This document shows positions 42,633 through 52,013 of a stretch of 64,000 nt of DNA, one piece after another; the first letter of the stretch is position 1; every line of letters starts with the position of its first letter. The position numbers and the translations under genes are program-made. This DNA is from Variovorax paradoxus. Its GTDB lineage: Bacteria > Pseudomonadota > Gammaproteobacteria > Burkholderiales > Burkholderiaceae_C. Location: positions 4,090,001 to 4,154,000 of the forward strand of contig NZ_CP102931.1 of NCBI RefSeq assembly GCF_024734665.1, in the 5' to 3' direction. The notes under the pieces were generated by a model. That model saw only the letters and a program-made list of their open reading frames with translations. It was not told the origin of the DNA and made no database searches.

Positions 42633-43184
42633 ATGCTCCTGCGCGTACCCATCAAGCACTGCAAGAACTGTGGCACCGCGGTGGTCTACCGCGTGCCGGA
42701 CGACGGCGACACCAAGCAGCGCGCCGTCTGCCCGGCCTGCCACACCATCCACTACGAGAACCCGCTGAACGTGGTCGGCACCATTCCGGTCCTGGGCGAC
42801 AAGGTGTTGCTGTGCAAGCGCAACATCGAGCCACGCTGGGGCAAGTGGACGCTGCCGGCCGGCTTCATGGAACTCGAGGAAACCACCGCCCAGGGCGCGG
42901 CCCGAGAGACCGACGAAGAGGCCGGCGCCAACTACGTGATGGAGGGACTGTTCTCCGTCATCAGCGTGGTGCGCGTGGGCCAGGTGCACCTGTTCTATCG
43001 CGCCCGCCTGCTCGACGACAAGTTCGACCCGGGCCACGAAACCATCGAGGCGAAGCTCTTCACCGAAGAAGAAATCCCCTGGGATGAGATCGCCTTTCGC
43101 ACCGTGCGCGAAACGCTCGAGCACTACTTCGAGGACCGGCGTCGCGGCAGCTTCGACCGCGTCCACACGATCGACATCGTTTGA
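42633..43184 (+). CDS. NUDIX hydrolase with zinc ribbon
   Basis: A 183-residue NUDIX protein. An N-terminal zinc ribbon (C-x2-C in CKNCG, then CPAC) precedes the NUDIX box GFMELEETTAQGAARETDEEAGA, which fits the G-x5-E-x7-R-E-x2-E-x-G-U consensus with the spacing of this family. Members of the zinc-ribbon type (NudC-like) hydrolyse NADH or ADP-ribose-type pyrophosphates. The start at 42633 is the first ATG after the FAH stop; 17 bases separate the two. It precedes a CreA gene. Confidence 0.88.
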   Translation: MLLRVPIKHCKNCGTAVVYRVPDDGDTKQRAVCPACHTIHYENPLNVVGTIPVLGDKVLLCKRNIEPRWGKWTLPAGFMELEETTAQGAARETDEEAGANYVMEGLFSVISVVRVGQVHLFYRARLLDDKFDPGHETIEAKLFTEEEIPWDEIAFRTVRETLEHYFEDRRRGSFDRVHTIDIV

Positions 43185-43201
43185 AAAAACCGCACACACC
43201 C

Positions 43202-43684
43202 ATGACGCTTCGCTCCACCCTGCTTCGCGCCGCGCTCGGCTTCGGGTTCATCCTGGCCGCAACGGCACACGCGGAAACGGTGGGCGACGTCGACACCGCC
43301 TTCAAGCTCATCGGGCCCGACCACAAGATCGTGATCGAGGCCTACGACGACCCCAAGGTCACTGGCGTTACCTGCTATGTCTCGCGCGCCAAGACCGGCG
43401 GGCTGGCCGGCGCCTTCGGCGTGGCCGAGGACAAGTCCGAAGCCTCCATTGCCTGCCGCCAGGTCGGCCCCGTGAGCATCACGCAGCCGCTGCCCAAGCG
43501 CGAAGAGGTCTACAGCGAACGGCTGTCGGTGCTCTTCAAGCGCCTGCGCGTGGTGCGCATGGTCGATGCAAAGCGCAACACGCTGGTGTACCTGACCTAC
43601 TCCGACCTGCTGATCGACGGTTCGCCCAAGAACAGCGTGACGGCAGTGCCCATCGATCGCGGCACGCCCATTCCGCTGAAATAG
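43202..43684 (+). CDS. creA: CreA family periplasmic protein
   Basis: A 160-residue secreted protein. A signal peptide (MTLRSTLLRAALGFGFILAATAHA) precedes a CreA-type domain: VGDVDTAFKLIGPDHKIVIEAYDDPKVTGVTCYVSRAKTGG, and IDRGTPIP at the end. CreA proteins are conserved in proteobacteria and unrelated to CreBCD regulation; their job is unknown. The start at 43202 is preferred to an in-frame TTG at 43181 because the signal peptide begins there. It lies 17 bases after the NUDIX gene. Confidence 0.85.
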   Translation: MTLRSTLLRAALGFGFILAATAHAETVGDVDTAFKLIGPDHKIVIEAYDDPKVTGVTCYVSRAKTGGLAGAFGVAEDKSEASIACRQVGPVSITQPLPKREEVYSERLSVLFKRLRVVRMVDAKRNTLVYLTYSDLLIDGSPKNSVTAVPIDRGTPIPLK

Positions 43685-43827
43685 CCTCAGATCGCCTTCA
43701 ATGGCCACTTCGCGTCGGGTTGCTCTTCAAGCGCCGACGCGTGAGTTTGCTAGCATCTGCCGCTTGGCCCGCCCGGCGAGCCAGACCGCAGGAACCCTCC
43801 GCAACGAACCCGTTCCAACAGAGCGCC

Positions 43828-44340
43828 ATGCACCTTCAGACTTTTGTTTTACGTACCGGCGCCGCAGCGTTGCTTGCCGCGAGCCTCGCGGCCTGCTCCA
43901 CGGTCGACCTCAACACCCCGTGGCCGGCCCCGGCAGTCAAGCCGCCACCGGTCCAGCAACGCCCGGCAGCCCTGTTCGTCCGCCCCGCGAACGGCGCGAC
44001 CATCGCCCGCTTCGACGGCGACCGCGTCAAGGGCATCGACATCGCCGGCAACCTAGGCGACCCGGTCGTCGCCTCGGCCGATGGACGCGTGGTGTACGTG
44101 GGCGGCGAACTGCCGGCCTACGGCAACATGGTCATCGTGAAACATAACGAGACCTTCCTTACCGCCTACGCGCACGTGCAGACCATCCTCGTGAAGGAAA
44201 ACGCGGTGGTGCGCCAGGGCGACAAGATCGCCGAAATGGGCCGCAGCAACGCCGACCGCGTGAAGCTGCGCTTCGAGATCCGCAAGAACGGCACGGCCGT
44301 CGACCCGGAGCCGTACCTCAGCGGACGGTTGCAGCAGTAG
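43828..44340 (+). CDS. M23-type (LytM/NlpD-like) lipoprotein, no LysM
   Basis: A 170-residue lipoprotein. The lipobox is LAAC (about residue 23), followed by a Pro-rich linker, then a LytM-like domain: GDPVVASADGRVVYVGGELPAYGNMVIVKHNETFLTAYAHVQTILVKENAVVRQGDKIAEMGRS. The usual catalytic His of active M23 peptidases (HxH and HxxxD) is not complete, so it is probably a regulator of amidases, as NlpD is. NlpD normally carries a LysM domain; here there is none. It ends close to a terminator shared with the convergent lipoprotein gene. Confidence 0.8.
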   Translation: MHLQTFVLRTGAAALLAASLAACSTVDLNTPWPAPAVKPPPVQQRPAALFVRPANGATIARFDGDRVKGIDIAGNLGDPVVASADGRVVYVGGELPAYGNMVIVKHNETFLTAYAHVQTILVKENAVVRQGDKIAEMGRSNADRVKLRFEIRKNGTAVDPEPYLSGRLQQ

Positions 44341-44379
44341 CCTCCCCGCAGCAGCCCGTCTGCTGGCGCTGCGTCCATG

Positions 44380-44403
44380 AAAAAGCCCCCTCGCGGGGGC
44401 TTT
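44380..44403. terminator. Bidirectional intrinsic terminator
   Basis: A 7-bp stem (44384-44390 with 44395-44401), loop TCGC, is flanked by A-rich sequence on the left and a short T run on the right, so it can end both convergent genes (44340 and 44429). Confidence 0.8.
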
Positions 44404-44428
44404 CGGCTTTGAGGGGCGACCCCGGTCC

Positions 44429-46336
44429 TCAGTTCTGGTCGCGAAGCGCCAGTTCGCGCCAGTTGGCGTCGTACGTGCTGACGTACATGTTCCTGTAGAC
44501 GATCAAACCCTGCGCCGGCAGGTTGAACGTCTTCGATGCCGTGCCCGCGGCCGACGGAGCTACATCGGCACGGTCCTGCACGCTGGCAGATGGGCCGGAC
44601 ACCAGGCTCAGGAAGAACTCCGCGGCGAAGCCGGGGTTCAGGTCCGTTGCGCTGACGGCGAAGTCGCTGCCTCCTGAGTAGGACGCGAAGGCTGGCGTGG
44701 TCGAGAAGCCCGGGTAAGTTGCGGCCGCCGCCTCCGCCAGCGTCATCGGCCGGCCATGGAAGCGGTGCTTGTAGACGATGTCGAAGCCACTGAACTTGGC
44801 CACCGTCGAGCCGTCGCTTTCGTAGGCCGTGAAGGTGTACTCGGGCGTGGCTGGAATCGCCGCGATCGCGCTGTCGCTCAGGCCGGCGGTCGACAGGCCG
44901 CTGCAGTTCGACGTCAGGTAGTAATAGTTGTTGTTGGGGGAACCCTGGATCGGCCAATCGCCGCCGCCCGAAGGACGCATGTGGCGCAAGCCGCCCGCGG
45001 GCAGCCCCGGCCCAGTAACGACGACCGAGGCAACGTTGCCGCTGTTGCCGGTGTTCGTGTCCTGGATCGCGAACTGCAGCGAACTGCTCACGCAACCCGT
45101 CGCCTTCTCCTTGGTGGAGTGGATGTGCGGGTTGATGTCCAGCACGCGCCCGTCGCCGCGCAGGCGCCACGTGCCGTCAGTGCCCTTGACGATCTGCATG
45201 CCCTGGTTGTTGCTGAAGGCGACGCCGTTCTTGTCCTTGTGCGTGAATTCGACATACGCGCGCGGGCTCGTGTTGTTCGCGTCGATGGTGTAGTTGATCC
45301 GCTGGATGACCACGTCCGTGAAGCTCGCGCCCACGAGGCTGGGGTCCGACGCCGCGTCGCCGGCGAACTGCGCCGCGTTCAGGTCGGAGGACCGGAAGCC
45401 GTAGGTTCCGGTGGCGGGATTGCTGCCGTCGGTCATCAGGGGCAGCAGTTCGGCCGGCGCGGGCAGTCCGTTCGCGAACTTGCCCACGAAGTCCGACAGC
45501 ACCTTGCGAATCAGCGTGATGTCGTCCGCCGCGGTGCCCATGCCATCGCCGCTCAGCGGCGTCGTTGAGGTCTCGGCGGCCGCCTTCACGGCCAGATCGT
45601 CGGCAATCTGCTGCTGCGTGACGATGTTCGTGATGGTCGCCACGTTGGTGGCCGGGTCCACGCTCACGCGCAGCACATCGAGTGCCTTGTCCAGCGCGCT
45701 CGACAGCGGCGTGAAGGCGGTGCGCAACAGGTCGATGCTCGCATCCACGCCCAGAGCCAGCAGCACCGGCAGCAGCTTGGCCTTCAGGCCGTCGGATTCG
45801 GCCTTGAGCTCGTCGGCCGTGAGCGAGGCGAATTCGCCGCCGTCGAAGTACTGCTCGGCCAGCCGGCCCGCGATGTTGGCCACCACCAGGTCGGTCAGTG
45901 GCGTGATGTTGATGGTGCCGTTGGCGTCGGCGGCGGTCGCGGCCGAATGGATCACCGTGCGCTCGCCGCCCACCGTGCCTTCGGCGCGAAAGACGAAAGG
46001 CGCCGTCATGCCGCTCACGTCGATGTTGTAGTTGCCGTCGACCAGTGCCACGGTCTTGGTCACGCCCTTGGCGTCCTTGACGGTGACGGTACCCACCAGG
46101 GGCAGGCCGGAGGCTGCCGTGCCCGAAAACGTAACCGGCGTGGATGTGGCCGGCGGGTCGCTGGCCGGCGGGTTGCCGCCGCCCGCAGCCGGGAAGCCGG
46201 CGAACCCGCCGCCACCGCCGCCCCCACCCCCGCCGCAGGCTGCGAGCGAGATCAGGAGCGCCACTGCGCATGCGGAACGCGTCGTCTTGAAGAAGAGCGG
46301 GCTGGAAGCCTCGGGGGTCGCGAAGTTTGTTTTCAT
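44429..46336 (-). CDS. Large predicted lipoprotein with poly-glycine linker
   Basis: A 635-residue lipoprotein. Lipobox LAAC is followed by a run of ten Gly and a Pro/Ser-rich linker, then a first domain with repeated strands (TFSGTAASGLPLVGTVTVKDAKGVTKTVALVDGNYNIDVSG) and an Ala-rich helical middle (about 145-220), and a C-terminal half with aromatic and Cys-containing segments (TGCVSSSLQF, TSNCSGLS). Nothing I can name. The start at 46336 gives a normal lipoprotein signal. Probably outer-membrane anchored. It is convergent with the M23-like lipoprotein. Confidence 0.75.
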   Translation of the reverse strand: MKTNFATPEASSPLFFKTTRSACAVALLISLAACGGGGGGGGGGFAGFPAAGGGNPPASDPPATSTPVTFSGTAASGLPLVGTVTVKDAKGVTKTVALVDGNYNIDVSGMTAPFVFRAEGTVGGERTVIHSAATAADANGTINITPLTDLVVANIAGRLAEQYFDGGEFASLTADELKAESDGLKAKLLPVLLALGVDASIDLLRTAFTPLSSALDKALDVLRVSVDPATNVATITNIVTQQQIADDLAVKAAAETSTTPLSGDGMGTAADDITLIRKVLSDFVGKFANGLPAPAELLPLMTDGSNPATGTYGFRSSDLNAAQFAGDAASDPSLVGASFTDVVIQRINYTIDANNTSPRAYVEFTHKDKNGVAFSNNQGMQIVKGTDGTWRLRGDGRVLDINPHIHSTKEKATGCVSSSLQFAIQDTNTGNSGNVASVVVTGPGLPAGGLRHMRPSGGGDWPIQGSPNNNYYYLTSNCSGLSTAGLSDSAIAAIPATPEYTFTAYESDGSTVAKFSGFDIVYKHRFHGRPMTLAEAAAATYPGFSTTPAFASYSGGSDFAVSATDLNPGFAAEFFLSLVSGPSASVQDRADVAPSAAGTASKTFNLPAQGLIVYRNMYVSTYDANWRELALRDQN

Positions 46337-46456
46337 GGATGGTTTTTCAGGTGAAAGGGCAAACAAAAGAATCAACTCGTAACACGAGCGTTGCGATTCT
46401 TCTGTGCCCCTGCCTTCCTCACCATCCTCTGTTTTGAGGATGCGGTCCCGTGGCGG

Positions 46457-48085
46457 CTAGAGCAGGCTCTCGGGTACCAGCGGCGCCAGCAGCTCCAGCT
46501 TCCAGCGCGACCAGAAGTCCGTTTCGGGCTCCTGGTGCAGGATGGTGTCGGCCGCGTCCCCCGAGGCCGGGCTCACCCACTCGATGGCGCCCGTCGGCCC
46601 CAGTTGCAGCTGGTAGGCGCCGTCCAGCCGGAGAAAGCCGATCAGGCTGGTGAGCTGCTGCGCAATCTGCGGGCTGAAGATGAAGATGCCGACCTCGGTG
46701 TTGTGCAGCATCGAGCGCGGGTCGAAGTTCATCGAGCCGATGAACACGATCTTGCGGTCGACCACCGCCGACTTGCCATGCAGCCGCCCGCTGGCCGAGC
46801 CGTACATGCCGAAGCGCTTGGTCTGCTCCACCCGCTTGGGGCTCAGCTCGTACAGCTCCACGCCCAGGCGCAGCATTTCGGGGCGGTAGCGGCGGTAGCC
46901 GATGTGCACCAGTGACTCGTCGGTGGCCGCCAGCGAATTGGTGACGATGGTGTAGGCCACGCCGTTGCCGCGCACGAGGCGGATCGTCTCCATGCCGCCG
47001 CGGCCCGGAATCAGGTAGGGCGTGGTCTGCATGACCTCGTTCTCGGCGCCGCGCACGTAGCGCCGCACGTTGTAGAGCACGCTGTCCTTCGACTCGTCGG
47101 CGGGCGGGCCTCGGGCTTCTTCGGTCGGCCCGAGCGCCTTGGCCGGCGGGTCGGCATACGCCTCGGCGCGGGCCCACACCAGCTTCAGCGCGCCCGCGTC
47201 CAGGTCCTTGGCCAGCGGGTTGTTGCCCAGCAGGTCGGTGGAATCGGGCTCTTCGGGGTGCAGCTGGTCGGGGCCGGTGGTCAGCCGGTCGAAGCGCTCG
47301 CGCAGTTGCTGCGGTGTTTCGCCGGTGGGCGGCACCAGCGACTCGATGGGGTACACGTACGGGCTGTTCCAGTACATGTCGAACAGCGACGACAGCTTGG
47401 GCACCACGGCGCCTGCCACCAGCGTGTCGATGTCGATGAAGTTCGAGCCTCCGTCGCGCAGGAAGTACTCGTTGGCCATATTGCGCCCGCCCATCACACC
47501 GATGGTGTTGTCCACCACGTAGAGCTTGTTGTGCATGCGGCGGTGCACGCGGTCGAAGTCGAGGATCGACCAGGCCCAGCGCGTGCCGAAGCGGCCACGC
47601 CCCGCGGGGAACGGGTTGAAGAGCCGCACCTCGACGTTCGGATGCGAGGCAAAACTGGCGAAGAGCGGGTCGGCACCGGCGGTGTAGAGATCGTCCACCA
47701 GCAGCCGCACGCGCACGCCGCGGTCGGCCGCGTCGCGCAGGGCGCGCAGCAGGTAGCGGCCGGTCTCGTCGTTCTGCACGAGGTAGTACTGCACGTCGAT
47801 GGAGCGCTGCGCGCGGCGCGCGAGTTCGATGCGCGCGTGCAGCGAGAACTGCGGCATCGGCAGCAGCCTGAACCCGCTCAGCGGCTCGCCGGGCGGAGCA
47901 GCCGCCTTCACGAGGCGACCGAGCGTGGTGTCCGCGCCGTCGGTGATTGCGACGGAGGGTTTGCGCTGCACGTCGACGGGCAGTCCGGCGCAGCCGGCCA
48001 TGCACAGCGCGACGATGCCGAGCAGCAGCCACGACAGCCACCGGGCGCGCGGTCTGTCAGCAGCCCGACAAGGAGAGTTCGGCAT
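46457..48085 (-). CDS. Phospholipase D-family (cardiolipin synthase-like) lipoprotein
   Basis: A 542-residue protein with a lipobox MAGC near residue 31 and two HKD phospholipase D motifs: HNKLYVVDNTIGVMGGRN and HGKSAVVDRKIVFIGSMN (H-x-K-x4-D each). The N-terminal half carries QRSIDVQYYLVQNDETGRYLLRAL, typical of cardiolipin-synthase-like PLDs. It would transfer phosphatidyl groups or cleave phosphodiesters. Anchoring in the envelope as a lipoprotein is unusual for a cardiolipin synthase and suggests periplasmic action. It is flanked by hypothetical genes. Confidence 0.87.
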   Translation of the reverse strand: MPNSPCRAADRPRARWLSWLLLGIVALCMAGCAGLPVDVQRKPSVAITDGADTTLGRLVKAAAPPGEPLSGFRLLPMPQFSLHARIELARRAQRSIDVQYYLVQNDETGRYLLRALRDAADRGVRVRLLVDDLYTAGADPLFASFASHPNVEVRLFNPFPAGRGRFGTRWAWSILDFDRVHRRMHNKLYVVDNTIGVMGGRNMANEYFLRDGGSNFIDIDTLVAGAVVPKLSSLFDMYWNSPYVYPIESLVPPTGETPQQLRERFDRLTTGPDQLHPEEPDSTDLLGNNPLAKDLDAGALKLVWARAEAYADPPAKALGPTEEARGPPADESKDSVLYNVRRYVRGAENEVMQTTPYLIPGRGGMETIRLVRGNGVAYTIVTNSLAATDESLVHIGYRRYRPEMLRLGVELYELSPKRVEQTKRFGMYGSASGRLHGKSAVVDRKIVFIGSMNFDPRSMLHNTEVGIFIFSPQIAQQLTSLIGFLRLDGAYQLQLGPTGAIEWVSPASGDAADTILHQEPETDFWSRWKLELLAPLVPESLL

Positions 48086-48180
48086 TGGAACGACGAGGCG
48101 TGGGTTGGAGCGTGGATCGAAAGGCTCGCGGTTTCTACCACGCGCCTGCCGACCTTGCCGCGCCGCCGCGCGCGTTCAGT

Positions 48181-48420
48181 TCAATGCTCGCGCGCCGGCC
48201 CCCATTGCCTGACGAAGTGGTCTGCCCGCAGCGTTGCCCGCTCGATCGCCGCGTCCCATGTCAGCTGCTGGGTAATCACCAGGGCGCAGCGCGGAATGCC
48301 GCGCAGACTCAACTCGCAAATGCCGGCATAGGTGCCGCTCGGCGTGCGCATGAGCTCGAACCAACCCGTCCAGCCTTCTGGCACGCTGAGGGGAAGTCGA
48401 GCGCTGTCCATGATGAGCAC
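48181..48420 (-). CDS. Small hypothetical protein
   Basis: A 79-residue protein with no recognised family. It is Trp/Arg-rich (VPEGWTGWFELMRTPSGTYAGICELSLRGIPRC ... VRQWGPAREH). The GTG at 48420 has an AAGGA site 7 bases upstream; an in-frame ATG three codons later is the alternative. No membrane helix or signal. It lies between the PLD gene and the AlkB gene, which diverges 161 bases away across a gene-free gap with no clear motif. Confidence 0.55.
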   Translation of the reverse strand: MLIMDSARLPLSVPEGWTGWFELMRTPSGTYAGICELSLRGIPRCALVITQQLTWDAAIERATLRADHFVRQWGPAREH

Positions 48421-48581
48421 ACCGTATTCCTTTTATTACGCAGTTACAAGAATTTAAACCCTAAGCACTACTTATGGCTGGGGAGCAGAGGCTAAGTGCA
48501 ACACCGCCAAACGACATCACCTGAACATGGGAGCTCCGGCGAATTGGGGCCGAGGCGGCTTTTCGGCAAAGATCGAGGGGC

Positions 48582-49274
48582 ATGAACTCAACAACGAGCT
48601 CCCGGAATTCCAGCGGCGGCGGATCCGCCACCCTTTCACTGTTCGACGACCCGCCGCGCGAGGCGCGCGAACCACTCGGCCCGGGCGCCTTCGTGCTGCC
48701 CGGTTTCGCCCTGCCCTTCGTCGACGCGCTCCTGCCGGCCATCGAAGGGCTGGCAGAGCGCGCGCCCTTCCGCCACCTCGTCACACCGGGCGGTTTCACC
48801 ATGTCCGTTGCGCTGACCAACTGCGGTGCGCTCGGCTGGACCAGCGACCGGCGCGGCTACCGCTACAGCGCCACCGACCCCGACAGCGGCAAGCCCTGGC
48901 CCGCCATGCCCGAGCCGTTCACGCGACTGGCGCGCGAGGCAGCCTCGGCGGCCGGCTTCGACGGCTTCGCGCCCGACGCCTGCCTCGTCAACCGCTACAC
49001 GCCGGGCGCGCGGCTGTCGCTGCACCAGGACAAGGACGAGCACGACTACGGCGCGCCCATCGTCTCGGTGTCGCTCGGCATGCTCGCGGTCTTTCTGTTC
49101 GGCGGACATGCGCGCGGCGACAAGACGGTGCGCGTACCGCTGGTGCACGGCGACGTCGTGGTCTGGGGCGGCGAAGACCGGCTGCGCTACCACGGCGTGC
49201 TGCCCCTGAAAGACGAGCCGCACCCGCTGCTGGGCGCGACGCGCATCAACCTCACATTCCGCAAGGCGGGCTGA
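48582..49274 (+). CDS. alkB: AlkB-family Fe(II)/2-oxoglutarate dioxygenase
   Basis: A 230-residue AlkB. Metal ligands are in RLSLHQDKDEHD (H-x-D) and the later His in LRYHGVLPL; the 2-oxoglutarate Arg is in ARINLTFRKAG at the C-terminus, with YTPGARLSLHQDKDE and GDVVVWGGEDR as family hallmarks. It removes methyl groups from 1-methyladenine and 3-methylcytosine in DNA or RNA. Only 5 bases separate it from the ABC transporter downstream. No ada gene is adjacent. Confidence 0.93.
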   Translation: MNSTTSSRNSSGGGSATLSLFDDPPREAREPLGPGAFVLPGFALPFVDALLPAIEGLAERAPFRHLVTPGGFTMSVALTNCGALGWTSDRRGYRYSATDPDSGKPWPAMPEPFTRLAREAASAAGFDGFAPDACLVNRYTPGARLSLHQDKDEHDYGAPIVSVSLGMLAVFLFGGHARGDKTVRVPLVHGDVVVWGGEDRLRYHGVLPLKDEPHPLLGATRINLTFRKAG

Positions 49275-49279
49275 CACGC

Positions 49280-51112
49280 ATGCAGGCCAGCGACAAGACG
49301 GACAAGAAGATCGGCCCCGGCAACGCCATCCGCGAGCTCTATGCCGCCCTGTGGCACTTTGCGGAAGGCGCGCGCGGACAGCTGCTGGCGGCCACTGCGC
49401 TGCTTGCAGCTTCGCAGCTGATCCGCCTCACGCTGCCGTACCTCGCGGGACAGGCCATCAACGCACTGCAGCGCGGCGAGCTGAACACAGCCGGCCACTG
49501 GATCGCGGCACTGGTCGGGGTGGCCGTTGGCGCATGGGTGCTGCACGGCCCGGGCCGCATTCTCGAACGCAACGTCGGCGTGAAGGTGCGCGAGACACTC
49601 GCCGACCAGCTGTACGCACGCATCGCAGCCGCACCTCTCGCCTGGCACGATGACCACCACTCCGGCGAGCTGCAACACCGCGTGCATCAGGCCGGCCGCG
49701 CGCTGTCGGACTTCGCGCAAAACCAGTTCATCTGGCTCACCAACGCCGTCAACTTCGTCGGCCCGCTGGTCGCGCTGGCGCTGCTGTCGCGCACCAGTGG
49801 CGTGACGGCGCTCGCGGGGTATGTGCTGATCGGCCTCGTCATCGTGCGCATCGACCGCGCGCTGATGAAACTGGCGCGCGCCGAGAACGATGCCGATCGG
49901 CGCTATGTGGCTGTGCTGCTCGACTTCCTGGGCAATGCCTCGACCGTGATCGGCCTGCGCCTGCAGGGTGCCTCAAGGCTGCTGCTGCGGCGACGCATGG
50001 CCGCGATCTCGCTGCCGCTGAAGCGCACCGTGGTCCTCAACGAAGGCAAGTGGTTCGCCGTCGACCTCATGGGGCTGGCGCTGACCTGGGGGCTGGTGGT
50101 GGTCTACGTGTGGCAGGCACGTGCGCCCGGACAGGCCGTGATGCTGGGCGCGGTGTTCATGATTTATCAATACGCGCAGCAGGCGGCCGGCGTCGTGACT
50201 TCGGTGGCCGCCAACTTCAGTTTCTTTGCGCGCATGCACACGGACTACAGCAGCGCCGAGCCGATCTGGCAGGCGCCATCGGGAAACGAAGCGATGGCCA
50301 CGCCGCCCGAGCAGGTACCCGAGCGAGAGCGGATAGAGGCCGATGCGCCGTGGCGGCAGTTGAGCATCCAGGCGCTGCAATGGCGCTACGCGCCGCGCGG
50401 TGCTTCGGCCGAAGAAGAACCCGGGGTTGCCGAACCCGTGCGGAGTGGCCTGCACGACGTGATGCTGACACTGCGCCGCGGCGAACGCGTCGCCCTCGTC
50501 GGCCCGAGCGGAGGCGGCAAGAGCACCCTGCTGCGCGTGCTGGCCGGGCTCTATCCGCCTGACGGCGGCACGCTGCTGCTCGACGGCCAGCCGGTCGACT
50601 GGGCACAACTGCGCCGGCTCGCCACGCTGATCCCGCAGGAGACAGAACTGTTCGAAGCCAGCGTGCGCGAGAACCTCGCCTTCGGACAGCCGCGCGACGA
50701 CACGCTCCTGCAGGCCGCGCTGCACACGAGCACTTTTGACGAAGTGCTGAAGGCGAACCACGGCGACCTCGACACGGCCGTGTCGGAGCGGGGCTTCAAT
50801 CTTTCAGGCGGGCAGAGGCAGCGGCTGTGCCTTGCGCGCGGCGTGCTCGCGGCGCAAGGCAGCTCACTGCTGCTGCTCGACGAGCCGACCAGCGCGCTCG
50901 ATGCCAGCACAGAAGCCCGCGTGCTCGGGCGCATTGCGGATGCGTTTCCGGATGCTTGCTTGATTGCGTCGGTCCATCGGCTGAGTCTGCTCGAGCGGTT
51001 CGACACTGTGGTGCTGATGGAGGCTGGGCATGTGCTTGACCATGGGCCGTGCGAGGCGGTGTTGGCGAGGCAGCCATTGCTGCGGCGGATGACTACGGCT
51101 ACCGCCCACTAA
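49280..51112 (+). CDS. ABC exporter, fused transmembrane and ATPase domains
   Basis: A 610-residue half-transporter. The first 330 residues carry six membrane helices. The ATPase part follows: Walker A GPSGGGKST, signature LSGGQRQRLCLARG, Walker B LLLLDEPTSALD and a switch His in ASVHRLSLLERFD. This is the type of lipid A/multidrug exporter proteins (MsbA-like), normally working as a homodimer; substrate unknown. The ATG at 49280 is right after the AlkB stop, and a longer in-frame extension through alkB is rejected. Nothing downstream is on the same strand. Confidence 0.9.
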   Translation: MQASDKTDKKIGPGNAIRELYAALWHFAEGARGQLLAATALLAASQLIRLTLPYLAGQAINALQRGELNTAGHWIAALVGVAVGAWVLHGPGRILERNVGVKVRETLADQLYARIAAAPLAWHDDHHSGELQHRVHQAGRALSDFAQNQFIWLTNAVNFVGPLVALALLSRTSGVTALAGYVLIGLVIVRIDRALMKLARAENDADRRYVAVLLDFLGNASTVIGLRLQGASRLLLRRRMAAISLPLKRTVVLNEGKWFAVDLMGLALTWGLVVVYVWQARAPGQAVMLGAVFMIYQYAQQAAGVVTSVAANFSFFARMHTDYSSAEPIWQAPSGNEAMATPPEQVPERERIEADAPWRQLSIQALQWRYAPRGASAEEEPGVAEPVRSGLHDVMLTLRRGERVALVGPSGGGKSTLLRVLAGLYPPDGGTLLLDGQPVDWAQLRRLATLIPQETELFEASVRENLAFGQPRDDTLLQAALHTSTFDEVLKANHGDLDTAVSERGFNLSGGQRQRLCLARGVLAAQGSSLLLLDEPTSALDASTEARVLGRIADAFPDACLIASVHRLSLLERFDTVVLMEAGHVLDHGPCEAVLARQPLLRRMTTATAH

Positions 51113-51157
51113 ACGGAGCGCACCTCGACAACTCGCAGGAGTGCGAAGAAGCGTCCG

Positions 51158-51997
51158 TCACCACAGCCTTGCTTTGGTTTGCACAAGCGTATCGACACAC
51201 TGCGCCAACGCCTTGGCGCGTTCCTCGCGAATGCGCTGCCAGTTGTCGGCCCGCCAGGCGGCCCAATCTGCCGGCTCGGAACGATAGGAGCAATTGGCAG
51301 GAATTGGCGGAAGGCCGAACCGCAGGCTCGCCAAGGCCAGCCCGGCGCTGAACTGCAGGCGATACAACTCGTCGGTGCCCGACAGATTCTCATAGACCAG
51401 TCGCCACACGCCAGGATTGATCGGTGCATCGGCCTCGGCCGGCAACTGCGCCGCAGACTCCATGTCTTCACGCGTCCATCCGCTTTCGCGACGGCCGCGC
51501 TCCAGTTCAGCCCACGCCCGGGCAGCATAGACGCGGGTGGCGACCTCACCGAGCGCTTCGGGCAAATCCTTCAAGCCCGGATTGGTGGCCCATGGTTGGC
51601 CCACGAGTTCCGGGATCGGATCACCGACCAGATCATCTTTGGAAAAGCCCTGCACTGTACCGATTACAGGCCTCCCCACGATGGCCGACGCACCCACGCG
51701 AAGCGCCACCTGCGCGGCAACGGCATTACCCGTGTGATCGCGGCGCACCACTCGCAACGGCTCGAAGTCTTCGGGATAGGACTTGCCACGCAAACGCACC
51801 TGCGTTTTGCCCACAGGCACGATGCCATCGGGCGCCGCATAGCTGCTCAGGGCAGGCGCCGAGGCGGCCGCTTCGCCTGGCTGGCTCGCCGTCAGCGGTG
51901 GTTGGGTCACGCATGCGGACAACAGGAGCGCGATGCCCAGCCCTGCGAATCGCGTGGCAACAACTTTCACGCGCGCCTCTTCCTTCGTTGCTCTCAC
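51158..51997 (-). CDS. Predicted lipoprotein linked to the two-partner secretion locus
   Basis: A lipoprotein of up to 279 residues. A lipobox (LSAC) ends the signal sequence, and the mature part opens with VTQPPLTASQPGEAAASAPALSSYAAPDG. No enzymatic motif. The GTG at 51997 has an AGGGAGA site; another GTG at 51970 also has one and gives a more typical signal (VKVVATRFAGLGIALLLSAC). It starts 16 bases after the tpsB stop and is the last gene of the CDI operon. In Burkholderia bcpAIOB loci, a small lipoprotein (BcpO) accompanies the system, so an equivalent role is possible but the proteins are not obviously similar in size. Confidence 0.7.
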   Translation of the reverse strand: MRATKEEARVKVVATRFAGLGIALLLSACVTQPPLTASQPGEAAASAPALSSYAAPDGIVPVGKTQVRLRGKSYPEDFEPLRVVRRDHTGNAVAAQVALRVGASAIVGRPVIGTVQGFSKDDLVGDPIPELVGQPWATNPGLKDLPEALGEVATRVYAARAWAELERGRRESGWTREDMESAAQLPAEADAPINPGVWRLVYENLSGTDELYRLQFSAGLALASLRFGLPPIPANCSYRSEPADWAAWRADNWQRIREERAKALAQCVDTLVQTKARLW

Positions 51998-52013
51998 TGG
52001 AATCTCCCTCTGA

